64,000 bases of DNA from DATHKG01 sp035489435 (lineage in GTDB: Bacteria; Bacteroidota; Bacteroidia; Chitinophagales; Chitinophagaceae), in assembly GCA_035489435.1 (NCBI GenBank), contig DATHKG010000039.1; one strand, given 5' to 3'. Under the pieces are notes generated by a model. That model was not told the DNA's origin. It saw only the letters and a program-made list of their open reading frames with translations, and did not search any database. The position numbers were made by a program, and so were the translations under genes. Position 1 is the stretch's first letter; each line of letters begins with the position of its first letter. This document shows, piece after piece, positions 9,697-17,550 of this stretch.

Positions 9697-11649
9697 CTAG
9701 CTGGATTTAAGCAAAGGGATTACTTCTGTTGCAATATCTTTTAATACAGGCGGGTAACTATCTTTATACATCGCCGGCCACCAGTTAATGTATCTTTCAA
9801 ACTGGCGAAGCGTCGATTCCCGCGCAGCCAGGCATTCGTCGCCGGTTCCCGCTGTCTTAGTAAGATACTCTTTGGCAATTACTATGGCAGCAAGCAGATC
9901 TTCATCGGTAATTGGCTTACCGCTAAGTAAAGGTTTAAGAAGATGTATCTCGGCTAAGGTTCCCCATGCCCATGACCTTTGAAGATCCGATTTTGCATTC
10001 TTTTCATCTCTTTGCGCCATTCGTTTAGTCACAAACCAGATTTCAACCTCATCCAATAAGGTTCCTTCTGTAATTGCCTTCATACTTAAATACTGCATAG
10101 CCGTCCAATGACTGGTAGGATTTGCCTCAAAGCCACCATAGTAATATTCTTTTGCTTTGTTAAGAGCAAACTTTGAGTCCCGGATTAAGTCATGAGCCCT
10201 TTCAGCATCTAACCGACTCAACTTAAAAAAAAACTCCGCCTGTCTTTTATAAGCACTGGCGAGTAAACCCAGATGCTCTGCCTTCAGGGCCTCCGTTAAT
10301 AAACGACTCGTACCGTTGTCTCCAGGATTCAGATGGCGGGAGAGTTGTTTAATGGATTCTGAAAGCCTTTCTTCAAGTCGCTGCAGAGCACGCGTTCTTT
10401 CTTCATCATTTAGTTGATCCCAGAATTTAAAAACATGATCAACCCATGCATTCGTGACCCGCATCGAATTAAACATCAAGTGAAGACTTGACGCTTCCAG
10501 CTGTTCGTCAATATTTTCGGGAAACCTGGTATATGCAATAAGGCTGGCCCAGTCATGGCTCTGCTCCTGGCTTAAAATAATCCTGGCTTCATACAATGCC
10601 AGCCGCGGGTCCGTAGCTTCAACCAGGTATTTGAATAATGTTTCTAACAGTATTACAGAGCCGTTTTGTGTAAGCGGAAATTGTGATGCAAAAACACAGG
10701 GTATTCCACAGTTGTGCAAATGATAAACCAGGCTTCCGGCAGAGAAAACTGTGTTTCCCACGTTGCCACTATCACAAACCGCCAATGAAATGATAGCCGG
10801 TTTTTCCGCTGGTTGGCCGATAACAATCGCTTCAGCTAATGATTTACCCGTCACCTTCTCTTTTTCTTCATGAGAACCGTGTTGACACAGGATCAACGTG
10901 AATTCTTCCGAGCCTCCCCGCAGCGAACGTTTGCCTCCATGAGCTAAAACATGAATATGTGTATAGGGTCGCCCTTCATCATTTGCTTTTTTGATTGCGG
11001 CTGTTATTTTTTCAAGCGAGGCGTCCGGTAATTCAGTCAGAATTTGAGATGTATCAGGTAAAGGAAAAGCACTGTCTTTCCGTGGCCTTACCAATGGAGA
11101 AACTATGTCTGTAAGTACCCGTCGGTGTTCATCGTGTGGAACGCGGAGTTCTTCCCCCGGTTGTGCCCATACAAATAGTATACGCGGGATCTCTGGCCAT
11201 GCATATACAGACACTGATTCCTGGCGGACTTCACGGGTTAGTATTATTTTCCGGTTTGGATTTAAGAGTAGCCGCATCGGCTTTCCATCCAAATTCTTAT
11301 CTGAAGCCAAAGCAAATTCAAACGGTATCTGCGCCAATTCCAATGGAGTTGTGACAAGTCTTAAATGCAGCGGCTCTAAACTCTCTGTCCCGGTTTCAAC
11401 ATATTCCAGACTTAAGAAAATATCGGTTGCCAGCTTCTGAAAATACCTGATGGCTTTCGAAGTAATTGAAGGATCATTGTCATTATAACGCAGATCTTCT
11501 ATGAAACTGACAAATTCGTCCTGCCTGCAATCGATCGAAAAAGTGATCTCCGGCTTGGACCCGCACATTGAAATGTATCGGGTTTCGGGGTTAAGAAGAA
11601 AACCATTAGCAGTACCGGTCCGGGCAATTCCAACTATCAAAGAATTCAT
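9697..11649 (-). CDS. CHAT domain (caspase-like) protease
   Basis: The N-terminal half (about 1-150) is beta/alpha and typical of the region preceding CHAT domains. The CHAT core spans about 155-375. It contains a catalytic His in IHVLAHGG (His237) and a Cys in LAVCDSGN (Cys292), followed by GIPCVFASQFPLT, a standard CHAT phrase. The C-terminal 270 residues are helical, with TPR-like tracts. CHAT proteases belong to the caspase clan (CD) and often act as switched proteases, as in the TPR-CHAT of type III-E CRISPR. The dyad is intact, so activity is likely; no zymogen processing site can be recognised. A small beta-rich protein is encoded immediately upstream on the same strand (gap 80 bases), which makes that protein a candidate substrate. 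Confidence 0.9.
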   Translation of the reverse strand: MNSLIVGIARTGTANGFLLNPETRYISMCGSKPEITFSIDCRQDEFVSFIEDLRYNDNDPSITSKAIRYFQKLATDIFLSLEYVETGTESLEPLHLRLVTTPLELAQIPFEFALASDKNLDGKPMRLLLNPNRKIILTREVRQESVSVYAWPEIPRILFVWAQPGEELRVPHDEHRRVLTDIVSPLVRPRKDSAFPLPDTSQILTELPDASLEKITAAIKKANDEGRPYTHIHVLAHGGKRSLRGGSEEFTLILCQHGSHEEKEKVTGKSLAEAIVIGQPAEKPAIISLAVCDSGNVGNTVFSAGSLVYHLHNCGIPCVFASQFPLTQNGSVILLETLFKYLVEATDPRLALYEARIILSQEQSHDWASLIAYTRFPENIDEQLEASSLHLMFNSMRVTNAWVDHVFKFWDQLNDEERTRALQRLEERLSESIKQLSRHLNPGDNGTSRLLTEALKAEHLGLLASAYKRQAEFFFKLSRLDAERAHDLIRDSKFALNKAKEYYYGGFEANPTSHWTAMQYLSMKAITEGTLLDEVEIWFVTKRMAQRDEKNAKSDLQRSWAWGTLAEIHLLKPLLSGKPITDEDLLAAIVIAKEYLTKTAGTGDECLAARESTLRQFERYINWWPAMYKDSYPPVLKDIATEVIPLLKSS

Positions 11650-11729
11650 TTGTAAAGAATTGATACGACTTTGTCTAAACCGGATCTATTTATCCACCCA
11701 CCCTCATAACTCATAATTCATAATTCTCT

Positions 11730-12461
11730 TCAAACGTCATCTCCCGGAACTTCCTGTGGATCTAAAAAGATTGGCATATCATCGTCACCACGATCACCGT
11801 CACCCATGATCAGCACTTTCGATCCACCAAATATCTTCGACTTGATACGGAACAAACCAAGACCAATCACGCCGTTTTTGCCATTAATCTTCAGGCCAAG
11901 CGCTTTATTTGTGTCGACATTGACACCTACACCTCCAAGTTTCATATCTCCTATCAGTGATGCTTCGCCGGTAAAATCGAGCTTGGTCCCTTTTTCGATA
12001 GTGGATACGATGATGGCATCAATGGCATTGTATACCTGGTGTACCACCTTCCATTGACCATCCCAGGCTCCGGTAGCTTTTAACAACTTGGACAAGGCAT
12101 TCACGTTTTCAATAGTTTTTACGGTGATCTTTGGCGACTTTACCAGGAATGATTTTTCCTTTGAAAACGTAATCTGGATACCAGCTTTTACCTGTCCGGC
12201 AGCTGCAACATCTACCGTAGCATTTCCACCCAGCTTAACAACTGTTGCCCCTTCAGATGTAAAATCAATATCAGCTTCAGAACCAACACCTTCTTTGAAA
12301 GTCACTTTAAAATCATCAGTGATATTCCCAAGTTTTGAGAACACGCCGTCAGCGAAGATTCCGTAATCGCCAAGGTTAAACTGGTTAACAATTGGCACCC
12401 AGGCGGCAAAGACATTTAAATGTTTTTGTATAATATCATTAAACATATTAGGTACTCCCAT
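11730..12461 (-). CDS. Small beta-rich protein, candidate CHAT substrate or membrane-active effector
   Basis: This 243-residue protein has no signal peptide and no classical TM helix. I do not recognise its family. It starts with a short amphipathic helix (residues 6-20), then strands rich in alternating hydrophobic and charged residues (residues 60-130), a helix near 132-142, another near 150-165, and further strands to about 222. The last 20 or so residues are an acidic, disordered tail (DGDRGDDDMP onward). A mainly beta fold of about 220 residues plus a short tail, encoded beside a caspase-clan protease, recalls bacterial gasdermins, which are freed by removal of a short C-terminal tail. 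This is a resemblance in layout and secondary structure, not a recognised sequence match. It is the first gene of the minus-strand run and faces the DrHyd gene across a 265-base divergent promoter region. A second Met at residue 6 is an alternative start. Confidence 0.75.
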   Translation of the reverse strand: MGVPNMFNDIIQKHLNVFAAWVPIVNQFNLGDYGIFADGVFSKLGNITDDFKVTFKEGVGSEADIDFTSEGATVVKLGGNATVDVAAAGQVKAGIQITFSKEKSFLVKSPKITVKTIENVNALSKLLKATGAWDGQWKVVHQVYNAIDAIIVSTIEKGTKLDFTGEASLIGDMKLGGVGVNVDTNKALGLKINGKNGVIGLGLFRIKSKIFGGSKVLIMGDGDRGDDDMPIFLDPQEVPGDDV

Positions 12462-12726
12462 GGTCGTTAAATGTTTTAAGGTGAAATAATTTGCGGAATT
12501 CTTAAATCTTCATTTTGTACAAATGCTGAAAATCAGAGAGGGAAGTTTTCGGAGGGGAGCGGTGTTAATGGCGTTATTCTATAGTAAAATAATAAATTTT
12601 ATTCAGAACCCGTGAATCAATCCATTTTTCTTAAGACCAGAACCGGTAACGCTTGCTACAAATCCCTGAATCAGATTAGGGCATTAGAATTCAGACTTAC
12701 GTAACTTCTACTAAATAACTCCAGCT

Positions 12727-13767
12727 ATGAATCCAAAAGAAATTATAAAACGTTGTTTTGTCATCGGTCCTATGCGCGATATCGATCGTTTGCGACGACT
12801 GGCAAATGAAATAATATTGCCTATTGTATCCCCCGAAGGTTTTAAAGTGATTACTCCCGAAGAAGGGGAGATAGGCACCATCATGCACCAGATATTATTA
12901 AACCTGGAACAGGCAGATTTCCTGGTAGCAGACATATCGAATAACAATCCAAATGTGATGTACGAACTCGGCGTGTACCATTCTTTTGGAAAACCATATA
13001 TAGTGTTGAAGGATACAAGTATTGATAACGAGGGCACCAAAACACCTTTCGATGTAGCAGCTTTCCGTTATTCATTGATTGATACAAATAAGGCCGGGGA
13101 GGCTATCGCCATACTAAAGCCGAACATTGTCAATCTTATAAGGAAAATAAATGTGCTGGATTGGTTCCCAAATCCGGTGACTTCATTTTATATGTCGCCT
13201 GTTGCAGAGATACCAACGGCCGTCGGACTGTCGAAAAATTATTTGAAAAATTTCCTTAGCATCGTTCTACCAAAAGTCTTTTTACGAAATGAAATAGGAT
13301 CGGGATATGAGCTGGACGTGAAAGTGCAAAACGGTAATCACCTTTCTGAATTTGAGACGGTTCCCCTGACACTACGCGACAAACTGAAATTTGAAGTTTT
13401 GATTCCTTCAAAAATGCACATGGCAGATCATGATTACATCCGCAATCTCAAGGAGAGTGGAATATTAAAATACAATAACGCAAAAGTTTTCAGACGCTCA
13501 CGCGATTTCAATGTTCATTTCAGACATGATGAAGAAGGCAACCTTGTCCTGGCCGATATACCAACGGTGTTGTCAACGCTCAATGAATCAATAAGCAAGC
13601 GCAGGGGAAATCAGGCAACACAGGTTAATGACGAAGACTGGAATTTACTGGAATACCAGGAGCTTGAACGATTCGCAACAAAATGCGAGATCTTCAAAAA
13701 AGATCTTATAAAAAAGTATCCCGGAATAATTGGGAGGATAGATATAAAATGGGGCTGGGATATTTAA
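12727..13767 (+). CDS. Nucleoside 2-deoxyribosyltransferase-like (DrHyd) protein
   Basis: Residues 8-125 show the core of the 2-deoxyribosyltransferase/hydrolase-like superfamily. There is an opening strand RCFVIGPMR (9-17), an acidic region around 45-50, ADFLVADISNNNPNVMYELG (63-82) with the Glu of MYELG (Glu80) at the usual catalytic position, and the KPYIVL strand (89-94). Residues 140-346 are unrelated and unrecognised, mixed alpha/beta. The family includes salvage enzymes, but long multidomain members like this are typical of bacterial conflict systems, where they are thought to attack nucleotides or NAD-like substrates or make signals. It is transcribed away from the CHAT/Roco/TIR/STAND run. 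The short DNA between them probably carries both promoters, so it may belong to the same functional unit. A weak A-rich then T-rich stretch follows the stop. Confidence 0.75.
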   Translation: MNPKEIIKRCFVIGPMRDIDRLRRLANEIILPIVSPEGFKVITPEEGEIGTIMHQILLNLEQADFLVADISNNNPNVMYELGVYHSFGKPYIVLKDTSIDNEGTKTPFDVAAFRYSLIDTNKAGEAIAILKPNIVNLIRKINVLDWFPNPVTSFYMSPVAEIPTAVGLSKNYLKNFLSIVLPKVFLRNEIGSGYELDVKVQNGNHLSEFETVPLTLRDKLKFEVLIPSKMHMADHDYIRNLKESGILKYNNAKVFRRSRDFNVHFRHDEEGNLVLADIPTVLSTLNESISKRRGNQATQVNDEDWNLLEYQELERFATKCEIFKKDLIKKYPGIIGRIDIKWGWDI

Positions 13768-14350
13768 AAAAACATTTTTCTTGTTACCTCCCTGTACAAA
13801 CTTTACGTCCAATCCATCGCACCATTATACAAGGATGTTAATAAGGTCAATCGCCTCGCTGAAAGACAACAAAAAAAAGTCAAAAAAAATATTTTTCAAT
13901 GTAAAACAAAACTATTTACCTTGGAGCCGGAAATAAAACCCCTTCCCAAATTAAATACTACTACTCTAACCCATTTTTCTGACAGTATTTCTGGTTTTTT
14001 CTCCTTATGAGATCTCTGATTTTTTGTAGCTGATCCGCACTTGCTAATTGCGTTTACTAAGAGAAAATTTTCAACCCTTAACAGGTAGGTGTATTCCTAT
14101 GCAGGATCACCAAATAAAGTTATGTTTCTTGCCCGCAGTTCCGGCATTGCAAGAATCGAAACTTTTGGGGGGACTCATGGAGTACGCCGCAAATAATCGG
14201 CTCTTCAAATAAGGTCGGGCTTTAATGCGCCCGTTCAGATACTATTTTATCATACCGCCAAAAGCTATCATTCATAAAAATTTCCATTTGCTTGCTCTGA
14301 ATATGATTTTCCTTTTGACCCTTTTTAATGTCCAGTTTAAACTATAAACT
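13768..14350. other. Intergenic region, 583 bases, no gene seen
   Basis: No open frame with coding character is visible on either strand. The stretch is AT-rich near 13860-13920 and contains a GC-rich imperfect hairpin (GGGC and GCCC around an AT loop) near 14217-14232. It presumably carries the 3' end of the DrHyd transcript and the promoter of the muramidase gene, but I cannot place either with confidence. Confidence 0.4.
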
Positions 14351-14947
14351 ATGATTACAGCGAATCAGTTTGAGAAAAGCGCTTTCACCCTGGCAGTTGA
14401 GCCCGCAGTAATAAAAGCTGTTGCTGAGGTAGAAAGTAATGGTGAAGGATTTTTAGCCGATGGTAAAGTAAAAATTTTATTTGAACCTCACATTTTCTGG
14501 AAACAGTTAAGACAGAAAGGAATCAAACCAGAATTGCATCAGAAGGGAAATGAAGACATACTGTACCCTATCTGGAAACCAGGAAAATATGGGCCTGTAA
14601 GCAAGCAACACGACAGAATGAACCGGGCGGCCGCTATTGACAGGGAAGCCGCGCTCTTATCTTCAAGCTGGGGAAAATTTCAAATCATGGGCTTTAATTA
14701 TAGAAAATGTGATTGTGATTCGGTAGAAGCGTTTATTACGCGATTGAAGTCAGGTGAAGATGAGCATCTGAGCACGTTCATCAGCTACATTAAGAACACC
14801 TTTCTTGACGATGAACTGAGATCGCGTGATTGGAAATCGTTTGCAAGATCTTACAATGGGCCACTGTACTGGAAGAATAATTATGACAAAAAGCTGCATT
14901 TGGCTTATGAAAAATTCAGTAAAGTTCATGCCTTTCCGGGTCAGTAA
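14351..14947 (+). CDS. N-acetylmuramidase (phage-endolysin type)
   Basis: The 198-residue protein matches the N-acetylmuramidase domain found in phage endolysins (DUF3380-type). The early Glu in AVAEVESNGEGFLADGK (residues 24-40) is the usual catalytic residue. It is followed by KILFEPHIFW, the SSSWGKFQIMGFNY core at 111-124, and a C-terminal SYNGPLYWKNNYDKKL signature at 165-180. The reaction is cleavage of the beta-1,4 bond between N-acetylmuramic acid and N-acetylglucosamine in peptidoglycan. There is no signal peptide, so it needs another way out (holin-like or lysis) or acts in the cytoplasm on imported wall fragments. No phage genes surround it. It lies 323 bases upstream of the nine-gene operon, on the same strand, and may be functionally linked, for example opening the wall for a large assembly. 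That link is inference only. Confidence 0.85.
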   Translation: MITANQFEKSAFTLAVEPAVIKAVAEVESNGEGFLADGKVKILFEPHIFWKQLRQKGIKPELHQKGNEDILYPIWKPGKYGPVSKQHDRMNRAAAIDREAALLSSSWGKFQIMGFNYRKCDCDSVEAFITRLKSGEDEHLSTFISYIKNTFLDDELRSRDWKSFARSYNGPLYWKNNYDKKLHLAYEKFSKVHAFPGQ

Positions 14948-15069
14948 TTGAAACTTTTTCCGACTATCTTCATTAAGTTAGCTATCCGCCCAATTCTCCT
15001 GATTAGCAGTTTATCCATAGCCTTTTTCAATCCGCCTTTCAAAATTATCCAGGCTGACAATATCTGCTT

Positions 15070-15108
15070 ATGCGATTTTCAAAATAAGTGAATCATGCGA
15101 CTTTCAAA
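15070..15108. promoter_or_regulatory. Direct repeat pair ATGCGAYTTTCAAA
   Basis: Two 14-base copies that differ at one base lie at 15070-15083 and 15095-15108, start to start 25 bases apart, in the 323-base gap before the nine-gene operon. Such spaced direct repeats often bind a regulator, but the binding protein is unknown. Nothing coding is seen in this gap. Confidence 0.4.
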
Positions 15109-15201
15109 GTTTTTTGATCGTGCATGGCTATTTTGTTCCCGACCCGCAAGTTTTACTCTATAAAACTTAACCGAACCCTTATGCCAGTAAGCATCATGGC
15201 C

Positions 15202-15236
15202 AATCTATGCCTGTTCACGTTAAACCTATGCCTGTT
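15202..15236. promoter_or_regulatory. Direct repeat pair AAYCTATGCCTGTT, 21-base spacing, upstream of nine-gene operon
   Basis: Copies at 15202-15215 and 15223-15236 are identical except for one base and are spaced exactly 21 bases apart, two helical turns. They end 34 bases before the ATG of the first operon gene. Same-face direct repeats at this distance from the start are a good candidate activator or repressor site, or lie in the 5' leader. The neighbouring 15179-15187 has a related ATGCC. Confidence 0.5.
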
Positions 15237-15270
15237 TATAGTCTGAAATCATTGTCCATAAATTTTTTAT

Positions 15271-17547
15271 ATGTCAACCACTATCTCTAAAATAAAAATT
15301 AACCAGGTTATGACACCGAAGGTTGTCACAAACCCTGTGGCAACACCGGTGTTCATAAGGGCTGACGAAATTGCAAAAATAAAAACACCGGCTACGACTG
15401 TATTAGTGCCGCCGATTGTTACAAAACCTTTAATTAATCCATTAGACCTATCAGTTCAACTTGTTTCGATAAAACAATTTAATCCCGCACTCTCAGCACT
15501 TTTATCAAATGTAACTCCTCCCGTCGAAGGGGTTACACGTAGCGCACTAACCGTTCCTGTCAGCTTAAAAGCTACAGTAACAGACGAACAGTTTTTTGAA
15601 TCTGCACAAGATGCCTCCAAAAAGTTTTACCTGCCACGATACCGTATCATAGAAAATATTACTACGGCAGGAAGGCAATTTGCTGTCAGCATGAAAGAAA
15701 CTTCAGACGGTGGAATCCTTACAGTAAAGCTTGAAAAATATCCAGCTTCGCCGATAGAACAAGCCGCACCATCAGCAACCGAAATACCACATCTTATAGC
15801 TTTGGTATTACAGTTTAACGTAGTGATTCCGGGCGGTGGTACTATGGTGAAAGAAATAAATTTTCCTCCGGCCCAGCCCCAGGCTTATGGACTGCTTGCG
15901 GAATTACCTATCAGGGGATCAGCATTATTTAACCAGGTTTACCTCGCTATAACAGAAGGCGGCGCCAGCGCACATCTTATAGTAAGGCGCGAACTGCCTG
16001 TAGCGATCCCGGTGTCTCCACAGGGAGGCGGCAATATAGCAGCGTCGCGCGATATCGGGGCAGCAAGTAGATTTAAACCTGTCAGGAGATCACCCAGGGT
16101 GGTAGTGGCTTCGCGTGTAGAGAATGTGCCTGTGCGCACCAAAACAGAAACAGTACCTGTGCCCCCCAAGGCAGAGACAGTTCCATCCCGGCCAGAAGTA
16201 ACATTGCCATTTCCTCCACCAGTTGAAACATTGTACAAGGCTGTTAGCCGTTCCCTGGATAATGTAATACCATTTACATTCCCGTCGGCAATATCCGGTT
16301 ATATTTTTACTGACATTACAAGCGCGGGAAATAATGGTGCTCCAGCCCTTCAACAACTGCCGGTGAACGGACACCTTTACTACAAGGATATAGTACAACC
16401 TGGTGTTATTTATTACCTGCCGGATAATTTCAAGATAGCACGCAAGCCGGCGCCATCTTTCGCTCCTTTTATGTGTGTGAGTATTGATGGAGATGGATCC
16501 CTGGAAGAGACAAGCGTTACCATAGAATATGTGGCAGTACCGTATACGGATCCGGAGCGCATAAAAGCAGCAGAACCACGGCTGAAGGAATCTATCGGGC
16601 AGGGGATTGAAATAGATTTTCAACCTCTTATAGCACCTGCAACTTTTGTCCTGGCTTTACCGGGTGCCGGAACGGGTACCACCGGTCCTTTCCAGGAAAG
16701 AAATGGTGCACTTGTGGAGATTAGAGAAGGCATACATGATTCTATAACCGTTTCACTAAAAAGTTTTCAGCGATTGTATGATGCACTAATGGGAGCATCG
16801 CAAACACTGTTTACGGGGCAGGTAATTGTCTCAGTTTCAGATAAGGATAAAATACAGATTCCACTTTCAGCAAGGATGAGCGACCTGGCAGGAGACATAT
16901 GTTCAGTGCGCCAGGGTTATGATCCCGAAACTGGAAAAGGAACTGTGATTATACGTAATGAAATTGAAAGCCCTGTTGTTGTTTCTGCCATTGAGATTAT
17001 GTTGAGCGAGGGATCAAATGCAATACCATTTAATAGTCATCGTAATGATGTGGATGACCAAATGAATATTTTACCACAGGAGGAAATTACAATCAACATT
17101 ACTCCTGTCGATATAAGCCTGGCAAGAAAACCTCTCCAGTTAAACACGGCTTTATCAAAAGTAGAAACACAACCTGATAAAGAAGCTATCTGGAACGCTA
17201 TCCTCAATCCTTATTCCCCGATCGATTATGAACGTACAATAACAGTGCAAACTTTTGAAGAAATTTTTGCGCCGGGTCCGCAGGACGCGGGCGACTCAGC
17301 CATAAAAGCAATCATAGTTAATTTTTTTAATGGGAATTCAGTGACACTAAAGCCGACTGTATTGGAAGGAACCGCTACTGTTAACGTTTCACTAAGCAAT
17401 TTCATTTTAGGTAAGATGGACACAAGGGAATATAAATACCAGCTGGAGGTTATAACGCTGGCGGGCAAACGAAAAATAGGCGCACCAGGCGAATGGATAA
17501 CCGATCAGTCAGATGACTTATTTATAACCAGGGATTCAATCAAATAA
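15271..17547 (+). CDS. Large beta-rich protein, first gene of nine-gene operon
   Basis: The 758-residue protein is of unknown family. It has no signal peptide or TM. Residues 1-90 are Val/Pro/Thr-rich and low in complexity. A first beta domain spans about 95-245. A Pro/Val/Thr-rich linker with KTETVPVPPKAETVP-type repeats covers about 270-325. Residues 335-430 contain GVIYYLPDNFKIARKPAPSF, which resembles the YYLP...I...P.F motif of the next five proteins. Residues 440-758 are more beta structure, probably Ig-like. The length and linker suggest an elongated structural component. It lies three bases before the next gene, so translation is almost certainly coupled. Two sets of direct repeats lie in the leader. 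I assign no function; it may be the base or scaffold of whatever the following paralogues build. Confidence 0.8.
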   Translation: MSTTISKIKINQVMTPKVVTNPVATPVFIRADEIAKIKTPATTVLVPPIVTKPLINPLDLSVQLVSIKQFNPALSALLSNVTPPVEGVTRSALTVPVSLKATVTDEQFFESAQDASKKFYLPRYRIIENITTAGRQFAVSMKETSDGGILTVKLEKYPASPIEQAAPSATEIPHLIALVLQFNVVIPGGGTMVKEINFPPAQPQAYGLLAELPIRGSALFNQVYLAITEGGASAHLIVRRELPVAIPVSPQGGGNIAASRDIGAASRFKPVRRSPRVVVASRVENVPVRTKTETVPVPPKAETVPSRPEVTLPFPPPVETLYKAVSRSLDNVIPFTFPSAISGYIFTDITSAGNNGAPALQQLPVNGHLYYKDIVQPGVIYYLPDNFKIARKPAPSFAPFMCVSIDGDGSLEETSVTIEYVAVPYTDPERIKAAEPRLKESIGQGIEIDFQPLIAPATFVLALPGAGTGTTGPFQERNGALVEIREGIHDSITVSLKSFQRLYDALMGASQTLFTGQVIVSVSDKDKIQIPLSARMSDLAGDICSVRQGYDPETGKGTVIIRNEIESPVVVSAIEIMLSEGSNAIPFNSHRNDVDDQMNILPQEEITINITPVDISLARKPLQLNTALSKVETQPDKEAIWNAILNPYSPIDYERTITVQTFEEIFAPGPQDAGDSAIKAIIVNFFNGNSVTLKPTVLEGTATVNVSLSNFILGKMDTREYKYQLEVITLAGKRKIGAPGEWITDQSDDLFITRDSIK

Positions 17548-17550
17548 GAC

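Noticed and set aside
12727..13767. Nucleoside salvage deoxyribosyltransferase
   Set aside because: The protein is too long, has an extra C-terminal domain, and lies among conflict genes together with two other multidomain DrHyd proteins; salvage enzymes are short single-domain proteins.
16090..16623. Antisense frame of 177 codons within the first operon gene
   Set aside because: Unusual composition rich in Cys, Tyr, Arg and His with no domain, fully opposite a coherent coding gene.
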